Assembly (NCBI RefSeq): GCF_902148855.1 | Contig: NC_043966.1 | Location: forward strand, 22,150,588-22,214,587 | DNA: 64,000 nucleotides | From: Sphaeramia orbicularis | Lineage: Eukaryota; Chordata; Actinopteri; Kurtiformes; Apogonidae | Direction: 5' to 3' | Shown: positions 60,981 through 64,000 of the stretch, piece after piece | Position numbering within the stretch: the first letter of the stretch is position 1 | Layout of the letters: every line of letters starts with the position of its first letter | The notes under the pieces: model-generated | Told to the model about the DNA's origin: nothing | The model's input: the letters and a program-made list of their open reading frames with translations, nothing else | Database searches by the model: none | Made by a program: the position numbers and the translations under genes

Positions 60981-61937
60981 TTAGTCATTGTCTGAACCTT
61001 CAGGAGGGTAAAACTCCAGCAAGTCGCGGAAATCGTGTCCATAAGGACGAAGTCTGTAAACTCCAAACATCATAACCTGCATTTGATTCGGTGACATCCC
61101 GTTGAATGTGACCGCCATATCTGAGCAGCAGCCCTCCACGACGTTGGAGGGGTTGTCTTTCATGCTCTCCGATATCAGGCTTTCGATGCTCTTGCTGTTA
61201 AACAGGCCTTTCCCGTGTGCGTCTTCCCCATTCTCTGCAAACACACCTGTATATTTAAGACACACAGCCAGCTGCTTGTCCTCGCTCAGCTTCCATAGTG
61301 TACGTCCTCTCTCTGGACATTTGTCCTGATCCTGAAACACATTCACCAGCCTTTTCAGGGCTTCGTAGCTCAGAACGATCCCACTGTCATACGATACGTA
61401 CTCTAGCTCCCCTGACTTCATTGCGTGGCCTAGATAGAAGGGCTCACTCGGATCCTTTGTGAGCACCAGATGCTTTAGGTTCTCAATGATGGCAAATGTG
61501 GTGGGTTGTGCCACAAAAAACCATTGCAGGTCCCCAGCATTATCGTAAGCGTGCTTCAGAGCTTTCCGTAACCTGGCCCAGTCATCTTTTTCATTCAGGT
61601 CTACGGCCTCCAGGGCCTTCGATGACTCTGAGGTGTAAAATACAGCCTTGTCACAGTGTTTGCTCCACGTGTCCGCAGCAGTAGCCCAGTAAACCAGGAT
61701 CTTTGGTTGGACCATGATAATGCAATACACTCTGACTTGATTGCTCCACTCTTGCACTTGACTGTCAGTGAGGCGTTTTAGCTCGTCTTTACTAGCAGCT
61801 TTGACGTGATGGTGATGATGGCTGTCCTCTTTTCTGGACTCGGGGATGGGGCTGAAACTAGTGAGGAGTGACAGCACCAAGCAGAAGACCCCACCCATCG
61901 CCATCCCTTTCATGAAGGAGCCTCCTTCAGTTAACAT
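60981..61937 (-). CDS. c1galt1c1: Cosmc, chaperone of core 1 beta-1,3-galactosyltransferase
   Basis: A 318-aa single-exon type II membrane protein of the ER, the same length as human Cosmc. It is needed to fold C1GALT1, which makes the core 1 (T antigen) O-glycan. A short cytoplasmic N-terminus and one membrane segment (GMAMGGVFCLVLSLLTSF) are followed by a His-rich stalk (HHHHH). The galactosyltransferase-like luminal domain has FRVYCII-, WSKHCDKAVF-, TTFAIIENLKHL- and KQLAVCLKYTGVFAEN-type blocks and ends GSDND. The frame is open to an earlier ATG at 61976, but a splice acceptor (AG at 61946-61947) lies between, so MLTEGGSF at 61937 is the start. The gene follows mcts1 as in human Xq24. Confidence 0.95.
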   Translation of the reverse strand: MLTEGGSFMKGMAMGGVFCLVLSLLTSFSPIPESRKEDSHHHHHVKAASKDELKRLTDSQVQEWSNQVRVYCIIMVQPKILVYWATAADTWSKHCDKAVFYTSESSKALEAVDLNEKDDWARLRKALKHAYDNAGDLQWFFVAQPTTFAIIENLKHLVLTKDPSEPFYLGHAMKSGELEYVSYDSGIVLSYEALKRLVNVFQDQDKCPERGRTLWKLSEDKQLAVCLKYTGVFAENGEDAHGKGLFNSKSIESLISESMKDNPSNVVEGCCSDMAVTFNGMSPNQMQVMMFGVYRLRPYGHDFRDLLEFYPPEGSDND

Positions 61938-62998
61938 TTTGGCAGCTGACACTGAGGAGCAAAAGACAGAAAACAAATAATAGTGTTACTCAGTACAAGC
62001 TCATTTAGAATTGGAAAAAAAAAAAAAAAACAGTTGAGAGACGAATAACAAACAGCAGCTTTTACTCTGTTCAGACCTGGCTTTAACATGCCTGTTTGTA
62101 ATCTGGTCAAAAATAAACAGCTCAAAATATGACATGTTGCATTAGAATGAGTCTCCAGATAGGTTTCACTTCCTCGCTCTATAAACCAAATTAATAAGCA
62201 CAATCAGCACATCTATAATCCAAATAGAGCACAAAATTTCTGTTTCGTCCAGCAAATTTGAATGACAGTGGTCCATGATTAACAGGTGGGCTTTGTTTTT
62301 TGTAAAAGACTCTCTGGAGGAGTGTTTTTCTAATTAATGTCAAAAATTAAATCACTGCAAAGCTCAAGGTAGGGTTTTTTTATTGCTTGTTACTCAATGT
62401 ACAAGCTGATGTAACTCAATTGACCTAAAATGTGGCAGCTTTAACCATTTTCATTTATTGTTACTGTTTCTCTCACAGGACATGCTTTAGTGATAACTGG
62501 ATCTTCAAGCACTTATAACATGTTTATGAATTAAAACAGTTTCCATATATCTTTGTGGGCTTTTCAGATGTCTGCCAAACTGCACAGCAGATCTAAATGC
62601 ATCATGAGATTGAACCATGAAATATATGTTAATGTCTGGTCTGAACAGGGTCTTTATCATAGAGGGGTTCACTTCTCATCAAAATCCAGTAACAAACAGA
62701 ATAGAGACAGAGATCAGAGGAAAAAGACAAAACAATGGCACTTTCTGAGACATACTTTTAGGCCAACATGGAGGAAAAGCTCCTCTGTTGCTGGGCAATG
62801 GCTAATACATTACCTTCTAGTTCTTATTAATCTAAGTTCAATGACCAGGTGAATTTCCTGGTTTCTGAGAATTTACATGAAACAGTTTCAAGTATTTCAA
62901 GTATCAGAGCTTCAGAGGTCACATGAATGATACTTGACTATCTAGGTGACAAAGTGGGTGAACTGACAGGAACCATGTTGTATAAAACAGTGGTACAG

Positions 62999-62999
<1 letters not shown>

Positions 63000-63061
<62 letters not shown>

Positions 63062-63092
63062 AAGAAAATAATAACAATAATAATAATAATAA
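63000..63092. repeat. (AAT)n-(AAG)n-(AAT)n compound microsatellite
   Basis: AAT units, then about ten AAG units, then AAT/AAC units, upstream of c1galt1c1. Confidence 0.95.
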
Positions 63093-63255
63093 ACATTACT
63101 TCCCTTTCCCATCTTGACTGAAAGATTTAAGACTGCAATGTCAATATTTAACTACACAGAAAAATCTAAATTTTTTAATCACTTTTTTGAGCCAGTAGCT
63201 TATATTGATGTTATTATTAAAATACAACTCATTAATAATAAATAAAATGACATAC

Positions 63256-63407
63256 AACTGTCGAACTTGAATGATCACGTCATCCATTTGCATTGTCTGT
63301 TTGCTTAAACGGATCTGCACTTCCTGCAGAACACGTCTAAATAAAACAGAGTGCTGACAATATCCCTTTGCAACCACACTATCAATACAGCCTTCAGTAA
63401 AGATGAC
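63256..63407 (-). CDS. Possible coding exon of an unrecognised gene
   Basis: On the minus strand a 152-bp open segment lies between an AG (CATGCAG) and a GT (GTATGTC). It reads VIFTEGCIDSVVAKGYCQHS then VLFRRVLQEVQIRLSKQT and MQMDDVIIQVRQ, which looks like soluble alpha-helical protein. No family was recognised and no adjoining exon was found. It could equally be a non-coding exon of c1galt1c1 or chance. Confidence 0.22.
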
Positions 63408-63800
63408 CTGCATGCAGGTAGTGAACAAACAGCAAGCTAAGGTAAATGCAGTTAAACTAGTTCACTAATCCTACCACTGTGTACTTCTTCAATCAGTAAA
63501 ACTGGACTACTCTGGTATTTGAGGTTTTAGATATTTACCTTCTGTGTTTGCAGGGTTTACTTATGAGGCTGTGATTAGTGCTCAGCTTTAGAGCTGCGAT
63601 GATTAGTAAACCAAAAGAACAGCAATCTGCTGCTTTAATAATCCTATTTATAATTTGTCAACAAAGATTATCAGCAGTGAGGATTTGTTCATGATTTTTT
63701 TACTCAGTAACTAAGCTATTACTGTACTTTCTGGATTAGTTAAACAGTGGGTTGCTCTGTAATATTTCAGAAGATAGTCTAGGATGTCCATTGTTTAAGA

Positions 63801-64000
63801 CAGGGGTGTCAAACTCATTTTAGTTTAGGGGCCACATTAAGCCGAATTTGATCTGAAGTGGGCCAGACCAGTGAAATAATAACATAATAACATATAAACA
63901 ATGTCAACTCCAAACTTTCCTCTATGTTTTAGAGCGAAAAAAGTAAAATTATCTGATGAAAATGTTTATATCTACCAACTATCCTTTAAAACATGGGTGT
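63801..64000. mobile_element. hAT-type MITE, left part, cut by window end
   Basis: Starts CAGGGGTGTCAAACTCATTT and shares the GTGGGCCA-type and AAAAAGTAAAATTA-type blocks of the element at 48582-49247. Only 200 bases are in view. Confidence 0.75.

Larger units (their letters stand above)
61938..64000. other. Upstream region of c1galt1c1
   Basis: Contains the intron before the Cosmc coding exon; its 5' UTR exon was not identified. It also has a compound microsatellite, an uncertain exon at 63256-63407 and a hAT-type MITE cut by the window end. Confidence 0.4.

Overview
The window is nuclear DNA of a ray-finned (almost certainly teleost) fish. It is AT-rich with small, spliced vertebrate genes, and its interspersed repeats (Tc1-type elements, hAT and piggyBac MITEs, L2-, RTE- and L1-like LINE fragments) are those usual in fish. 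No rRNA, tRNA, CRISPR or bacterial or viral gene set was recognised.

Seven protein genes were placed: zbtb33/Kaiso (+), tmem255a (-), atp1b4 (+), lamp2 (-), cul4b (-), mcts1 (+) and c1galt1c1/Cosmc (-). As I recall the human map, this is the gene order of human Xq24, so the window is an intact piece of ancient vertebrate synteny. I read exon borders by hand from splice signals. For every multi-exon gene the phases close without a frame error: tmem255a 320 aa, atp1b4 338 aa, lamp2 432, 434 or 433 aa depending on the last exon, cul4b 866 aa, mcts1 181 aa. The single-coding-exon genes zbtb33 (626 aa) and c1galt1c1 (318 aa) are also complete.

Layout: 1-5 kb zbtb33 and its 3' region; 6-17 kb tmem255a, with an L2 tail touching a splice donor and a ~0.4-0.5 kb tandem duplication in intron 1; 20-25 kb atp1b4, head-to-head with tmem255a; 25.5-37.2 kb lamp2 with three alternative terminal exons (B, A, C types); 38.6-50 kb cul4b, containing a U12-type AT-AC intron, a deleted Tc1-type element, a GATA/GACA microsatellite and a foldback hAT-type MITE; 50.4-53.4 kb a transposon-filled spacer; 54-57.3 kb mcts1, with a U12-type GT-AG intron carrying a hAT-type MITE; 57.3-64 kb a gene-poor stretch around c1galt1c1.

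The genes are housekeeping or cell-biology genes with no shared pathway: a methyl-CpG/BTB repressor, a membrane protein, a Na,K-ATPase beta-family subunit, a lysosomal membrane glycoprotein, a ubiquitin-ligase scaffold, a translation re-initiation factor and a glycosyltransferase chaperone. I saw no wholly new system. The most unusual structures are a four-layer nest of transposons at 50432-52379 in which every layer is bounded by its own target-site duplication, and two minor-spliceosome introns of the two different terminal classes in neighbouring genes.
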